The position numbers were made by a program, and so were the translations under genes. Source: Macrosoma leucophasiata (lineage: Eukaryota > Arthropoda > Insecta > Lepidoptera > Hedylidae). From it: a stretch of 64,000 bases of DNA. Under the pieces are notes generated by a model that worked only from the letters and a program-made list of their open reading frames with translations, was not told the DNA's origin and did not search any database. Position 1 is the first letter of the stretch; each line of letters starts with the position of its first letter. The stretch is from positions 2,294,001-2,358,000 of the forward strand of contig JAWQUS010000023.1 of the NCBI GenBank assembly GCA_036365455.1, in the 5' to 3' direction. Below, piece by piece: positions 31,350-42,799 of the stretch.

Positions 31350-31675
31350 TGTATCTTCACGCTAAGTCCATTACGGGGTAGTCAGAGAGCGTGGAGCGCC
31401 AGATATCCCGGTCCTGACACACTTGGTACTTCTTCTACATTCATCATTATCCTCTTCATACACATGCACGCCGATTCCTAAGACTCAGTACTCGACTTAC
31501 TAAGTCATGGTAGGTCAGTCTTGGTCTTTCTAAGCCTCTGGAACCATCCAAATTCATATCATATATCTGTTTAGTCATTCGCTCACTGGACATCCTTTCT
31601 AAATGCCCGAACCATCGGAACATGCCATTTCAAATTTTTACACCAATACTCTCATTCATTTTGAATCTTTTTTTT
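31350..31675 (-). repeat. RTE LINE 3' end, inverted copy
   Basis: Complement of the 3' end of the RTE at 31700-32255: CTTCACGC, GGTAGTCAGAGAGCGTGGAG, CACGCCGATTCCTAAGACT. It forms one arm of a large hairpin with that copy. Confidence 0.8.
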
Positions 31676-31699
31676 ATACAATTGCTAATTTGTACTGTT

Positions 31700-32255
31700 C
31701 AAAGGGGTAAGCTGCTAGAATCGAAACATCTCAGCCAGCGGGCTCGACTAGCCGTACATAATGCTGTACTTACTCCAACGCTTTTATATGGAAGCGAGAG
31801 CTGGGTATGCAGGAAAGAGCATGAAAGTAAGTTGAACGCGGTCGAGATGAGATCTTTGCGCAAGATCTGCGGTGTATCACTCACCGATCGCGTTCGTAAT
31901 GAAGATGTAAGAAAGAGACTTTGTGTGAATGATAGTATCGGTGTAAAAATGAAAAAAGGCATGCTCCGATGGTTCGGGCATATAGAAAGAATGTCGAATG
32001 AGCGAATGACTAAACAGATATACAATGCGAATGTGGATGGTTGCAGAGGCCCATGAAGACCAAGACTGACCTACCATGACCAAATAGGTCGAGTTCTGTC
32101 TGATGGTGGGGTCAAAAGTCTTAGGAATCGGCGTGCATGTATGAAGAGAATGATGAAGGTAGACGAGGCACGAGAGGTTTGTCAGAACCGGGATATCTGG
32201 CGCTCTACACTCTCTGCCTACCCCGTTAGGGACCTGGCGTGAAGATACATACAAA
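31700..32255 (+). pseudogene. RTE-type LINE, C-terminal part of reverse transcriptase ORF (broken)
   Basis: Reads ARLAVHNAVLTPTLLYGSES, LNAVEMRSLRKICGVS, MLRWFGHIERM, typical of the region after the catalytic domain in RTE-type LINEs. The frame is broken near 32055. Translation resumes in another frame (RPRLTYHDQIGRVLSDGG, DIWRSTLSAYPVRDLA) to about 32243. The 3' end is CTCTGCCTACCCCGTTAGGG and GGCGTGAAGATACATAC. Strongly 5'-truncated, so not functional. Confidence 0.85.
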
Positions 32256-32397
32256 TAGCATAAAAAACATTTGTATTTTTTCAAAGAAAAATCTGTAGTT
32301 TCCGGCGCACTAAGGAAGAATGAAAATGTATTTATACGAATGAAGTCAAAGGTGAAAAGCAAATAATGGCGCAGGTACATCGCATTAGGCACCTACC

Positions 32398-32545
32398 TAA
32401 TCTATTTGCCATTCAACCATAAAGTTCAGCGTTATCGTGTTCCGGTTAGATAGTAATGTACGGCTCCGTATTTGCTGACACAGATAGAACACATCCATAG
32501 ATTAAGGCATGGCAATGGCAATGCATTTTCAATGTCTACAATTTA
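32398..32545 (+). repeat. Rpt-1, degenerate copy
   Basis: AGTTCAGCGTTATCGTGTTCCGG and GTAATGTACGGCTCCGTA match the family; the rest is decayed. Confidence 0.6.
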
Positions 32546-32635
32546 ATGAATGTATTTTCGGTAGACAAATGGTGATAGAAAGCATATTTTTTGTTTTATT
32601 TCGTGGAGTAGCAAATAAGCGTACAGTTTAAATTA

Positions 32636-32722
32636 ATAATGGCAATCTTTTAAACGTCCCACTGCTGGGTACGAGTCTCTCCCTTTTCGGGGGAAGGCGT
32701 GGAGCTTACTCTTCCACTGTTT
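32636..32722 (-). repeat. 5S-SINE tail fragment
   Basis: AATAATGGCAATCTTTTAAACGTCCCACTGCTGGG to GGAGCTTACTCTTCCAC. Confidence 0.7.
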
Positions 32723-33364
32723 TCATTGATGGTAAGTAATACTACATTTATTTTATATGCAGTATAACTTAACATCAATGTAAACTTCTACATAAACATT
32801 TACATTAAACCAGAGATTTCGGTGTAGATGCGTTGCCACTCCTGAGGCCTGAGATATCGTTCTGTGTAGTCTAGGAAAGTGAAATTATTGAAAAAAATAA
32901 TAAAACCGGTCAAGTGCATGTTGGGCCACGCGCAGTGTTCGATTTCGTAGTTACAAAGTAAGAGACGTGATAAAAAATATATATTTTCTATGGAGTTGTT
33001 CGAAATTTTCGAGTTAAATACATTTCGTCGACTATTACTCAAAAACTTGCAAGGCCAACTTAAGTGTGATAGTTTTCCTTTCAATTTCGATATAGCTATG
33101 TAGCTACTATTGCCGTAACGTTTGAATTTCTAACAACAACCGTTCAGTTGATAGGGGGGTACACTTGACTCCAGCGAAAATTTGTAATTTAAAGCTTAAT
33201 AAGTCACGAACAGTTAACTAAATCAAAAAATGATGTTTGGATATCCATAATATTTGAAAGACCTATCCAAAGATATCCCACACTATATGGAATTCGAAAA
33301 TAAAATAAATGTCCGCGCGTTACATGAAGGAGAGGTTACCCTAAATATTTTTTTTCATGTTTTC
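32723..33364. other. Unassigned DNA
   Basis: No recognised exon or repeat; a short patch at 32815-32860 recalls Rpt-1 (GCGTTGCCACTCCTGAGGCCTGAG). Confidence 0.4.
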
Positions 33365-33535
33365 CCACTTTGTCGGCGTGATTGAGGTGAATTGTCCATG
33401 GTGGCCCAGGTGGCCGAATTTCAGGTCTCTAGTGCCAATAGATTTTGCGCTACACCGTGGACGGACAGGCAGACAGACGCACGCGGCGAAACTATAAAGG
33501 TTCCTTGTTTACTACGGAACCCTAAAAAGGGTAGA
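33365..33535 (+). repeat. Interspersed repeat ending TACGGAACCCTAAAAA
   Basis: GGACAGGCAGACAGACGCACGCGG followed by TTTACTACGGAACCCTAAAAA is a common repeat ending in Lepidoptera. Only one copy in the window. Confidence 0.45.
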
Positions 33536-33875
33536 CTTTACGGTGAGCCTATTATGCAATTTTCAGTATATTACAATGGCATGTCTGATTTCCAATACCG
33601 TTACTTAAAAATACACTGCATTGTTTCTATTGAAGATTCAAACCTATTTTCCTTAAAAAATACACAGATCGTGCCCCCATTTCCTACCCCTTTTGTGCAA
33701 AACACGGCTTGCTGAAAACGCAAGCTAGCTATTTTCATGTCTTCTGCTTACGTTCTTGGGGAGCCGAGCCTGTTATATCGCCGACCCTTTGTGTTGGGCC
33801 ATGAATATGTGCAATTGAAACTGATTACTTATAATTTATGCGATATTATGTCAAAAAATATTAAAATGTTTGATG
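33536..33875. other. Unassigned DNA
   Basis: The open frame covering 33392-33715 overlaps the repeat above and shows no domain. Confidence 0.4.
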
Positions 33876-34022
33876 ACCCAGTTTGTCCAGCGGTGTGAGA
33901 CGACCGTTGTTTATAAGGGTCCCGAGTTCGATATCCGTATTGGGACAAATATTTGTATAGTCTATTGATATTTTTTTCGGAACTGTGCGTTTGTGTATGT
34001 GTTGTGTGTGTATTGTTGTACA
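33876..34022 (+). repeat. SINE-B copy, diverged
   Basis: TTTGTCCAGCGGTGTGAGACGACC (A box), degenerate B box GAGTTCGATATCC, then ACAAATATTTGTATAG and GTGTATGTGTTGTGTGTG. Confidence 0.8.
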
Positions 34023-34039
34023 TTATATATATGATTTTA

Positions 34040-34280
34040 TTTTATGTAATGGAAGTGGCAAACAACCCTGCAGTTCACATTGATTTTAAGTGATGACTGC
34101 AGCCTATAGACACCCACACTAAGACCAAGGTCAAAATGCCGATGCGTTACCACTCCTGAGGCCTACGGTGTCATGCCTCTGTGCCGGAAATCACAGGGCC
34201 GTACATTACCACCTGACCAGAACACGATAGTGCTGAACACTTCCATTAAGCGGCAAATATATTAGGTAATGCGGTGTTTA
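34040..34280 (-). repeat. Rpt-1 copy, 5' end missing
   Basis: TATGTAATGGAAGTGGCAAACA to TAGGTAATGCGGTG. Confidence 0.82.
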
Positions 34281-34466
34281 TACCTAGTACAAAGTCCTAT
34301 AACTAGCCTACACCCGACAGTCGAATAAGTCATTCTTATGAGTTAAAAATTGTCATGAAAAATTGACAAAACATGTCAACATTTTTCGATTCGGGGTCAC
34401 ACACATGTATGATTGTTTCGCTTTGTATCTACTCGTAAATTTTGAAAAATTGTGAATATGATTCTC

Positions 34467-34655
34467 TCGTCATTACGGGGTCCAATTTGAACCCCGGACC
34501 TTTGTCAGACTTGCACGGGGACATGGGGGGTCCAACACGTAGAGGCCCTTTCGAGAATTTTGATCCACTTTGTAATGGGTTATTTTCGGCGGGACCTCTC
34601 TCTGACTTCATCAATAGTTACTACAGGCACAGACAGATCCCGCAGAATATAATGG
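34467..34655 (+). repeat. Unnamed repeat shared with 55705-55885
   Basis: ACGGGGTCCAA, GCACGGGGACATGGGGGGTCC, TTTCGAGAATTTTGATC and GGGACCTCTCTCTGACT occur in both places. Origin unknown. Confidence 0.75.
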
Positions 34656-34663
34656 GAATAGTT

Positions 34664-34858
34664 ATGTAATGGAAGTAGCAAACAAGCATGCAGTTCACAT
34701 TGATGTTAAGTGATGACTGCAGCCTATAGACACCAAGACAAAGACCATGGTCAAAATGCAGCTGCGTTACCACTTTGAGGCCTAAGGTGTTATGCCTCTG
34801 TGCCGGCATTAACATCAATGTGAACTGCATGCTTGTTTGCCTCTTCCATTACATAAAA
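34664..34858. repeat. Two opposed Rpt-1 pieces
   Basis: 34664-34806 is a minus-strand 3' part and 34806-34858 a plus-strand 3' end (AACATCAATGTGAACTGCATGC). They meet in a head-to-head junction. Confidence 0.75.
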
Positions 34859-35230
34859 AACGTCTATGTTAACTGCATGCTTTTTTGCCACCTTAAATAC
34901 GTTAAATAATAATTTCGTGTAAGACTGTCGTCATCAGATTCTCACCATTCACTTAAGACGAAGAGCGAATAATCATAACATTTTTGAATATAAGACAGTT
35001 TCCTTGAATGTATTTAACAACTCTTCTGCCGTACACAAAATTAAATGTTTCGAGGAAAGCAACGTCTCGCAAATTCCGTTTTATTATAGTTATTTCGTTT
35101 GTACTCTAATGGGTAAGATACAAGCATTAGTTTCGTATCATTTTTGAAATGTAATATTGTAGTTGCAATTTTAAAATATGAGTACGTAATATCAAAATGA
35201 AACGAATAACATGACATGTACTTATTACAA
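34859..35230. other. Unassigned DNA
   Basis: Nothing supported. Confidence 0.4.
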
Positions 35231-35440
35231 GCTGTGCCCGCGACTTCGTCCGCGTGAGAATTTATGATTGTTCAGTACCTACCCGGACGAAGTCGTGGTC
35301 GCAGCTAGTATAAAAGTAGCCTAAGTTACTCCTTATTACATATAAGCTATCTGCCAGTGAAAGTCCCATTAAAATCGGTCGAGCCGTTCCCGAGATTAGC
35401 GGGAACAAACAGACAGACAGATAAAAATGGTAAAAAAGTT
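35231..35440 (+). repeat. Rpt-2-like copy (AGCTGTGCCCGCGACTTCG type)
   Basis: Close to 26735-26930, including the internal CGGACGAAGTCGTGG complement and the ACAGACAGACAG run. Confidence 0.78.
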
Positions 35441-35944
35441 GTTCTAGTATATGTACCGTGTACACATACATATGCATTTAGTAAAAAGCTGTTTTTTATA
35501 TTACAAACAGACACTGCAATTTTATTTATTTGTATGTATGTAAGTATAGATTAAAAAGTGTAAAACGCTCCGACCTTTGTCCGTGGCCTACCCATCAGAC
35601 CCCTAGCCTTTCGCCTGAATAAAAACGAGTTCCAATTTAGAGCTCAGTGGTCGCCTATTTAAGACCTTGCTTTTCGGTACAAAATTGATATTTTCAAGGC
35701 AAAATGGGATACATTTTTTATACGGGTAAAAAGGTCAGGTCTATGCCAATAACACGAAATTCCTTGTGTACTGAATGAGGTTTTAACTTTTAAATAAAAT
35801 ACTTTAGGGTTAACTGTCTCCCTGGCTTAACACGTAGGCGGATGACATAGTTGCGAAATGCTTATAGTAAAATTTATATTGTAGTGTATTTTGCGTGTGA
35901 TACGCTTATATACACATGCACGCGGACTCAGGAAGTTTTTTTTT
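35441..35944. other. Unassigned DNA
   Basis: No coding or repeat feature supported. Confidence 0.4.
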
Positions 35945-36208
35945 TAATGTTATAAAAGTGGCAAACAAGCATGCAGTTCACATTGATGTTAAGTGATGAC
36001 TACAGCCTATAGACATACACAATGACCAGAGGTCAAAATGCAGATGTGTTGCCACTCCTGAGACCTTAGTTATTATGGCTCTGTGATAATTATAACAGGG
36101 CTACATTACCATCTAACCGGAACACGATAGTGCTGAACACTATCATTTAGGGGCAGATAAATTAGGTAATGCGGTGGTGCTTACGACCTCAAGCTCCTAC
36201 ACAGGAAC
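35945..36208 (-). repeat. Rpt-1 copy
   Basis: ATGTTATAAAAGTGGCAAACAA through GGTAATGCGGTGGTGC to a diverged 5' end. Confidence 0.8.
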
Positions 36209-36218
36209 ACTACCACCA

Positions 36219-36540
36219 TAAATAATTATAAAACAATTATTAAGGGTAAAAGCGACTTCTTTACGATATTCAATAAACAACCGTCTATTATATCGGTTGC
36301 CTAACTAGCATAGTTGGTAATAGATGGCGCTGCTGCTACCATAAAGCAATGCAATAGATGTGAAGGAAAGATTTGACAAATCGGGCAGGGCTTCAGTAGC
36401 TCAATTGGAAGAGCGGCTGGACTAGATTCCCAGTAAGTCGCGAGTTCGAGTCTCGAATGAAGTCAAATTTTTCTTTCCATTTTTCTTTAAAAATAAAATA
36501 TATTTCACAAGCATGTGTTACTGCGAAATAATATAAAACA
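36219..36540 (+). repeat. SINE-C copy (tRNA-like core at about 36391-36465)
   Basis: The core folds as a tRNA-like unit: D arm GCTC...GAGC, T arm GCGAG-TTCGAGT-CTCG(A), acceptor GCTTCAG/(A)TGAAGT. The upstream flank GATGGCGCTGCTGCTACC and downstream AAATTTTTCTTTCC are conserved in all copies, so this is a mobile repeat. ACTACCACCA at 36209-36218 and 36541-36550 is a 10-bp target duplication. Confidence 0.8.
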
Positions 36541-36550
36541 ACTACCACCA

Positions 36551-37664
36551 ATATAACTAACAAATTCTTATTAATTAAATTAAATCAGAAGTAGATAAAA
36601 AATATTAGAGTGTTATATCTGATTCCACCGATTTTAGAAAATGTACGTCCCTTTACTTTTTTATCTACATTTGATTAAATTTGGTCAGTGGTGTCGTTAA
36701 AACCTTTTTAACCGACTTCCAAAAAAAGGAGGAGGTTCTCAATTCGTCCGGATCTTTTTTTGTTTTATAAAAACAAACAAAACTTCTCAGGTCAGAACTA
36801 CCTATAGAAAATATTATTATAAATCCACAAAGCACTAATTTCTGTATTTCTTCTAAGTAAAATACCTTACAAACAGGGATAATGAGGTAATACAAAGAAC
36901 ATAATTAGAGATGCTGTAAACGATAATTGTACAGCAATTATCTCGTATAAAGATGTGCCTTTAATTAGGTAAACACTTGGGGGTAATGTGTGAGTAAAGC
37001 GCTTATGCTTGCGTCACACAACAGGCGAGACGGGACGTGATGTTGGCGTAACGTGGTCTTTATTCGATTATTTATGACAAAATATATAACAATATAGTAT
37101 CACTCTAACAATGGGACTCATAGACTTGGGTAAGCATTTATTTTTCTTCTCTAAGAACTGATTTTTAGTGTTTGTAATTTTCAGGCCAATTTTTGACTAC
37201 AATCTTGTAAAATATATCAAGTAAAGGTCCTTTCTTTCATAGATTATGAAAGTAACAAACAATCCTACAGGTCACATAAATGGTTAACGAATAACGCTGT
37301 CTTTTGTCCTATTCATGAAAAGGTGTATAAGTCGAGATATGTATGTGTTACCTGGGCGCTTTCGTTCACTCATTGTATATAATGGATAGTTTCGGATTGA
37401 TTCATACTTTTATTTCCTTTATCCTACCTTCCCTCACCTTAATATATGGTGACAATATATGGTAAATAGAATTACGTGCGGTGTTTCAAACCCCATATCT
37501 AGTTGTTTACTTGTAAGCATTTATTACGCTAGCGTCTTACCGACGTCCCGCCGTACTCTTGTATGGCGTAGGCATTATAATTACGATGTAGTCCATGGTA
37601 TATAATATGCTAGACCAATGAGAACAACTCATTGGTCTCCATAAATATAACACATATATATTTT
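36551..37664. other. Unassigned DNA, 1.1 kb
   Basis: No coding motif, repeat match or RNA gene seen on either strand. Confidence 0.45.
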
Positions 37665-37950
37665 TTAATGTAATGAAAGTGACAAACAAGCATGCAGTTC
37701 ACATTGATGTTAAGTGATGACTGCAGCCTATAGACACCCATACAAAGACCAAGGTCAAAGTGCAGATGCGTTACCACTCCTGAGGCCTGAGGTGTGACGC
37801 CCCTGTGTCGGAAATTACAGGGCCGTACATTACCACCTGACCGGAACACGATAGTGCTGAACACTACCATTTAGCGGCAAGTATATTATGTAATGCGGTG
37901 GTGCCAACGTATTTTGGTAGAGCTCCGTCACTGGAGCTCTACCAACCAAC
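37665..37950 (-). repeat. Rpt-1 copy, near full length
   Basis: TTTTTTAATGTAATGAAAGTG to GAGCTCCGTCACTGGAGCTCTACC; the 5' hairpin arms are intact. Confidence 0.85.
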
Positions 37951-37972
37951 CCAGCAACAAGCAAAGCAAAGC

Positions 37973-38327
37973 AAACCATTATACGTCCCACTGCAGGGCA
38001 CGAGTCTCTCCCCTTTTTGGGGGGAGGCCTGGAGCTTACTCCACCACGCTGCTCCAATGCGGATTGGTGGAGGTGAGTGGGTTAGTGGCCAACCCGCTGT
38101 CGGATGTTTTCAAACCGCCCATAAGGCCTCCGACAAGGTTTAACAACTACGAGTACTATCCATCTATAGCAGCCGGGACCGACGGCTTAACGTGCCCTCC
38201 GAAGTACGGAAACGCGCATTTGAATTGACCACTAACGGACACCCATCACACTAACCGACCGCGCCCGTAGTGCTTAACCGAGTAGATTGCTTACGATCTG
38301 TACCAGCCGCTGGGCCATGCGCGCTTC
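37973..38327 (-). repeat. 5S-SINE, near full length
   Basis: Minus-strand head GGAAGCGCGCATGGCCCAGCGG, 5S-like GGTTAAGCACTACGGGCGCGG and GTGATGGGTGTCCG; tail CAGTGGGACGTATAATGG. Confidence 0.87.
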
Positions 38328-38426
38328 CACAATACAACACATAAATAATACGAACTACACAAATGATACAAAAGAAATAGCTTAATGAAATGAACGATTT
38401 TCACAAGGACACCACTACTATCTATT

Positions 38427-39379
38427 TTATTTTTAAAGAAAAATGGAAAGAAAAATTTGACTTCAGGCGAGACTCGAACTCGCGACCTACTGGGAATCTA
38501 GTCCAGCCGCTCTTCCAATTGAGCTACTGAAGCCCTGCCCGATTTGTCAAATCTTTCCTTCACATCTATTGCATTGCTTTATGGTAGCAGCAGCGCCATC
38601 TATTACCAATCATGCAGTTAGGCAACCGATATAATAGACTTTTCAGTTTATTGAATATCGTAAAGAAGTCGCTTTTACCCTTAATAATTGTTTTTATATT
38701 ATTTCGCATTAACACGTGCTTGTAAAATATATTTTATTTTTAAAGAAAAATGAAAAGAAAAATTTGACTTCAGGCGAGACTCGAACTCGCGACCTACTGG
38801 GAATCTAGTCCAGCCGCTCTTCCAATTGAGCTACTGAAGCCCTGCCCGATTTGTCAAATCTGGCGCTGCTGCTACCATAAAGCAATGCAATAGATGTGAA
38901 GGAAAGACAAATCGGGCAGGGCTTCAGTAGCTCAATTGGAAGAGCGGCTGGACTAGATTCCCAGTAGGTCGCGAGTTCGAGTCTCGCCTGAAGTCAATTT
39001 TCTTTTTCCATTTTTTTTTTAAATAAAATATATTTCACAAGCATGTGTTAATGCGAAATAATATAAAAACAATTATTAAGGGTAAAAGCGACTTCTTTAC
39101 GATATTCAATAAACTGAAAAGTCTATTATATCGGTTGCCTAACTAGCATGGTTGGTAATAGATGGCGCTGCTGCTACCATAAAGCAATGCAATAGATGTG
39201 AAGGAAAGATTTGACAAATCGGGCCGGGCTTCAGTGGCTCAATTGGAAGAACGGCTGGACTAGATTCCCAGTAGGTCGCGAGTTCGAGTCTCGCCTGAAG
39301 TCAAATTTTTCTTTCCATTTTTCTTTAAAAATGAAATATATTTCACAAGCATGTGTTAATGCGAAATAATATAAAAACA
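38427..39379. repeat. SINE-C concatemer: two minus units then two plus units
   Basis: tRNA-like cores lie at about 38460-38536 (-), 38764-38843 (-), 38917-38993 (+) and 39226-39303 (+). Units of about 315 bp are head to tail within each half (junction AATATAAAAACAATTATTAAG). The halves meet at about 38871 between GATTTGTCAAATC and TGGCGCTGC. The whole block is bounded by the 16-bp direct repeat ACCACTACTATCTATT (38411-38426 and 39380-39395). Confidence 0.85.
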
Positions 39380-39395
39380 ACCACTACTATCTATT

Positions 39396-39903
39396 AGTGG
39401 GACAAAATACACAGAAGCAATTTAACAATCACTTGTCAACCCTTTCAATACCATACAGAAAAACCACTCAGAATTTTATACTCGAGAAAGCGAATAAATT
39501 TCTATCAACCATCGTAAACCGTTCCAGACCAAATCATCCTACACCAATGGAATAACCCTGAACAATTCCAACAATAGCTAACAAAAGCACGACATTAAAT
39601 TTTTCAATCTCCCACAACAACTACGCTAATCTATTCCTAGATAAAGAGCAGGTTTATTGGAAACCACGATTGCCCCTTGAATTCAAATGGATAGGAAATA
39701 AAAAGGTTATAAAACTCGGCAATTGATACGAGTTCTCTATTTTGTACTGATTAAATCTGTTCGAAAGTAAAGGAGAGCTGATTAAAAGATTTTAGACTCG
39801 AAATTGACTGCCTTCGTCCTGTTTCGAATTGGATTAAGCATGAATAGACTAGGGATGTTATGGAGCTCTTTAATTGAAATTATCGGATATCCGATATATT
39901 CTA
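39396..39903. other. Unassigned DNA
   Basis: Nothing supported. Confidence 0.4.
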
Positions 39904-40199
39904 CTGGTGGTAGAGCTCCAGTGACGTAGCTCGCGGGCGTAGGCACCACCGCATTACCTAATATACTTGCCGCTAAATGGTAGTGTTCAACACTATCGTG
40001 TTCCGGTCAGGTGGTAATGTACGGCCCTGTAATTTCCGGCACAGAGGCATAAGACCTTAGGCCTCAGCAGTGGTAACGCATCTGCATTTTGACCTTGGTC
40101 TTTGTGTGGGTGTCTATAGGCTGCAGTCATCACTTAACATCAATGTGAACTGCATGCTTGTTTACCACTTCCATTACATAAAAAAAAAAAAAAAAAAAA
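39904..40199 (+). repeat. Rpt-1 copy, full length with poly-A
   Basis: CTGGTGGTAGAGCTCCAGTGACGTAG to TTACCACTTCCATTACAT plus 19 A. The best example of the A-tailed 3' end. Confidence 0.9.
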
Positions 40200-40380
40200 T
40201 ATTACTATAATATATTTGTAACCGAATCTGAAATAAACGTTTCCGATCAATTCGGATATTAGCGTAGTTCTAATAAGAACATTGAACACAGTTTTTTACC
40301 AGACTAAGCATCTATACGGTCTTGTACGTGTCTTGGTTGTATGGTTACATTTAGTTTAGTAAAATAATGCACTGACAAGT

Positions 40381-40672
40381 TTTTTTTTTTTATGTAATAA
40401 AAGTGGCAAACAAGCATGCAGTTCACATTGATGTTAAGTTATGACTGCAGCCTATAGACACCCACACAATGACCAGAGTTCAAAATGCAGATGCGCTGCC
40501 ACTCCTGAGGCATTAGGTGATATGCCTCTATGCCTGAAATTACAGGGCCGTACATTACCACCTGACCGGAACACGATAGTGCTGAACACTACCATTTAGC
40601 GGCAAGTATATTAGGCAATGCGGTGGTGCCTACGCCCGCGAGCTCCGTCACTGGAACTCTACCACCAAGTGG
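40381..40672 (-). repeat. Rpt-1 copy, full length
   Basis: Poly-T start, GTGGCAAACAAGCATGCAG to GAACTCTACCACCA. Confidence 0.88.
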
Positions 40673-41194
40673 TAAGTAAGTTCCAATTTAAACTTACATA
40701 CTAATATTTTATCAAAAGTGCGTGCGTACGTGTGTGCGCGTGATGAGTGTTGTGTGTATGGAGCGTGTTGTGTAGTGGTGAAGTGAGAAGTGGTATAATA
40801 TTGTTCAAATATCCCTATCCATATTCAAATTTGAAATCGTATATCTGTAACATCCCTATAATGGACAATAACTTGAAGGAAAATACAAAATAGTTGTTAG
40901 AACTAAATGTTCTATTTCTAGATAAAAGAACCTTTTCGTAGTAAAGGTATATCAAATATGTACATCGTAACACTCGTTTGTCATTTGCATTACAAAGGTA
41001 GTTTAACTGTGTAGACGACCTACCCGTATTATCATTGTATTAATAGACTTACGCGTATCTTATTATTATGTATCTCCAAGAAATTACAAAACAAGTTCAA
41101 GGAATGACTGTGATATAATCTCGTATGAATATCATTATACGAACCAATTTGGCTATATTATTTACCAACCAGTACAAATGTTGATACGTTCTAT
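40673..41194. other. Unassigned DNA with a GT-rich patch
   Basis: 40718-40775 is a degenerate GTGCGTG/GTGTTGTGTG stretch. Otherwise nothing recognised. Confidence 0.4.
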
Positions 41195-41480
41195 AATTAT
41201 CATAGTTTCAGCCGCAAATATCGTATGCAGGCTTTTTCCTTGCCAAGCCCAAATGGGCCTATACTTGTCGCCTAGATGTTTAAATGTGTGCGTGAAATTA
41301 TTTCTGTATTTTGTTAAAGTCAAAGTGTGAATTTCGTAGTAATAGACGATGTTGGTAGTGTGCGTTTGTGTCGCACGCATTTCCCCCCGCAAAAAATGAC
41401 AGACTGTTTTGCATCGGTAATAAACGCTACTCCCCTCCAGCCCGCCGCGGCTGGTGGCCCGTGTTGCTCTATGGCCGCAA
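41195..41480 (-). repeat. Unnamed repeat shared (inverted) with 63100-63360
   Basis: CGCACGCATTTCCCCCCGC, ATGACAGACTGTTTTGCATCGG and CGCCTAGATGTTTAAATGTG occur as complements near 63.2-63.35 kb. Confidence 0.8.
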
Positions 41481-41744
41481 ACGTCCACAGCTGGATCAAA
41501 TCCTCTCTATAAGCAGGATAATGAAATGTCATAATTGCCACGTTTGGTATGCGGGCCATCGCGTTGGCGGTAGTTTTACGACGTTCGGTGCTACCTATCC
41601 TGGGTTATTGTATTTACTATCGCGGTATTCGAATGGTTTGACCACTATTGTTCTATTGACTGACTGCACGAGGGGAATAATTTACCCCACTAGTGAGCGG
41701 TCCCCACGTCTGTTCAATAATAGTGCTTTACCAAAAATACTATA

Positions 41745-42120
41745 GTTACGATTTTGAATTCTTTGTGCGAGATCTGCGGTGTATCGCTCACCGATTGCGT
41801 TCGTAATAAAGATGTAAGAAAGAGGCTTTGTGAGAATGAGAGTTTCGGTGTAAAAATGAAAAACGGCATGTTCTGATGGTTCGGACATTGAAAGAATGTC
41901 GAGTGAGCGAATGACTAATCAGATATACAATGTGATTTCGCACCATGTTTTTAGCACCTGTTTGGTCAAGTTCTGTCTGATGGTTTGGTCGTCTTAGGAA
42001 TCGGCGTGCATGTATGAAGATAATGATGAAGGTAGGTGAGGCACGGGAGGGGTGTCAGGATCGGGATATCTGGCGCTCCACACTATCTGCCTACCGCGTT
42101 AGGGATCAGGCGTACATACA
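41745..42120 (+). pseudogene. RTE-type LINE 3' fragment (broken)
   Basis: ATCTGCGGTGTATCGCTCACC, AAGAAAGAGGCTTTGTGAGAA and CACACTATCTGCCTACCGCG match 31860-32245. Stops and an internal deletion (the MTKQIYN-to-RVLSDG part) are present. Remnant only. Confidence 0.8.
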
Positions 42121-42799
42121 TAAGTTCTATTATTACGATTTCACAAACCAAAAATGATGGATATTCAACAAAAACACAAATAAATTTACCCACACGGAAA
42201 ACTACTCCCAAATGCAACTTCCACTCTCACTTGACTTATTTTATCATCTTGTCCCCAATTGCTGATCTCAGCTACTAAAAGAGTTGTACACAAACTCGTT
42301 GCCATTTTTAACCCAGCCATTTACTTGGCCCCTGGCGGGCAGCCAAGGGTATCAATCGATAAGCATTGAGGTCATTCATTAGGGAAATATCGGATCCGAT
42401 GGCTTTATGTCTTGTTAAAAGTACATCTACACAAATGAACGGCAATCGGAGCGTGTACCTGGGTAATTATGGGAGGTTTTTATCTGTTTTTTATGTGAAT
42501 AAAGGAGATAAAAGGATGTTTCGACGTCAGTTGTAACTGATTACAGTGTACCTGGATTTCAAAGGAGCTTTATCGAGAAACTCTGCTTGCTTAAAAATAT
42601 ATTGTTTGAATTGTATTTTTTAAATAATTGCTCATGTGTTTACTGTAGATTAAATGTGAAGACCATTAAAGCTTAGCAATAAAATTAATATGAACATCGC
42701 AGATTCACAACCTGTCGTTTATTTTTTCGAAATTTGGTGTAGATCTATATTTTTTCAGGGCACTAGCTAATAAACTTACTGTCCTACATCTTATCTTAT
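42121..42799. other. Unassigned DNA
   Basis: No feature supported. Confidence 0.4.

Noticed and set aside
31622..32056. Host gene of 144 codons
   Set aside because: The sequence is the C-terminal region of an RTE reverse transcriptase with a frameshift and no start of its own.
33392..33715. 107-codon ORF as a gene
   Set aside because: Overlaps an interspersed repeat with a GACAGACAGACG-like stretch and has no motif or splice context.
38764..39303. Cluster of functional tRNA genes (cores with good D and T arms)
   Set aside because: Long conserved flanks outside the tRNA part, an imperfect anticodon stem (A-C pair), dispersed copies and target duplications show a SINE family.
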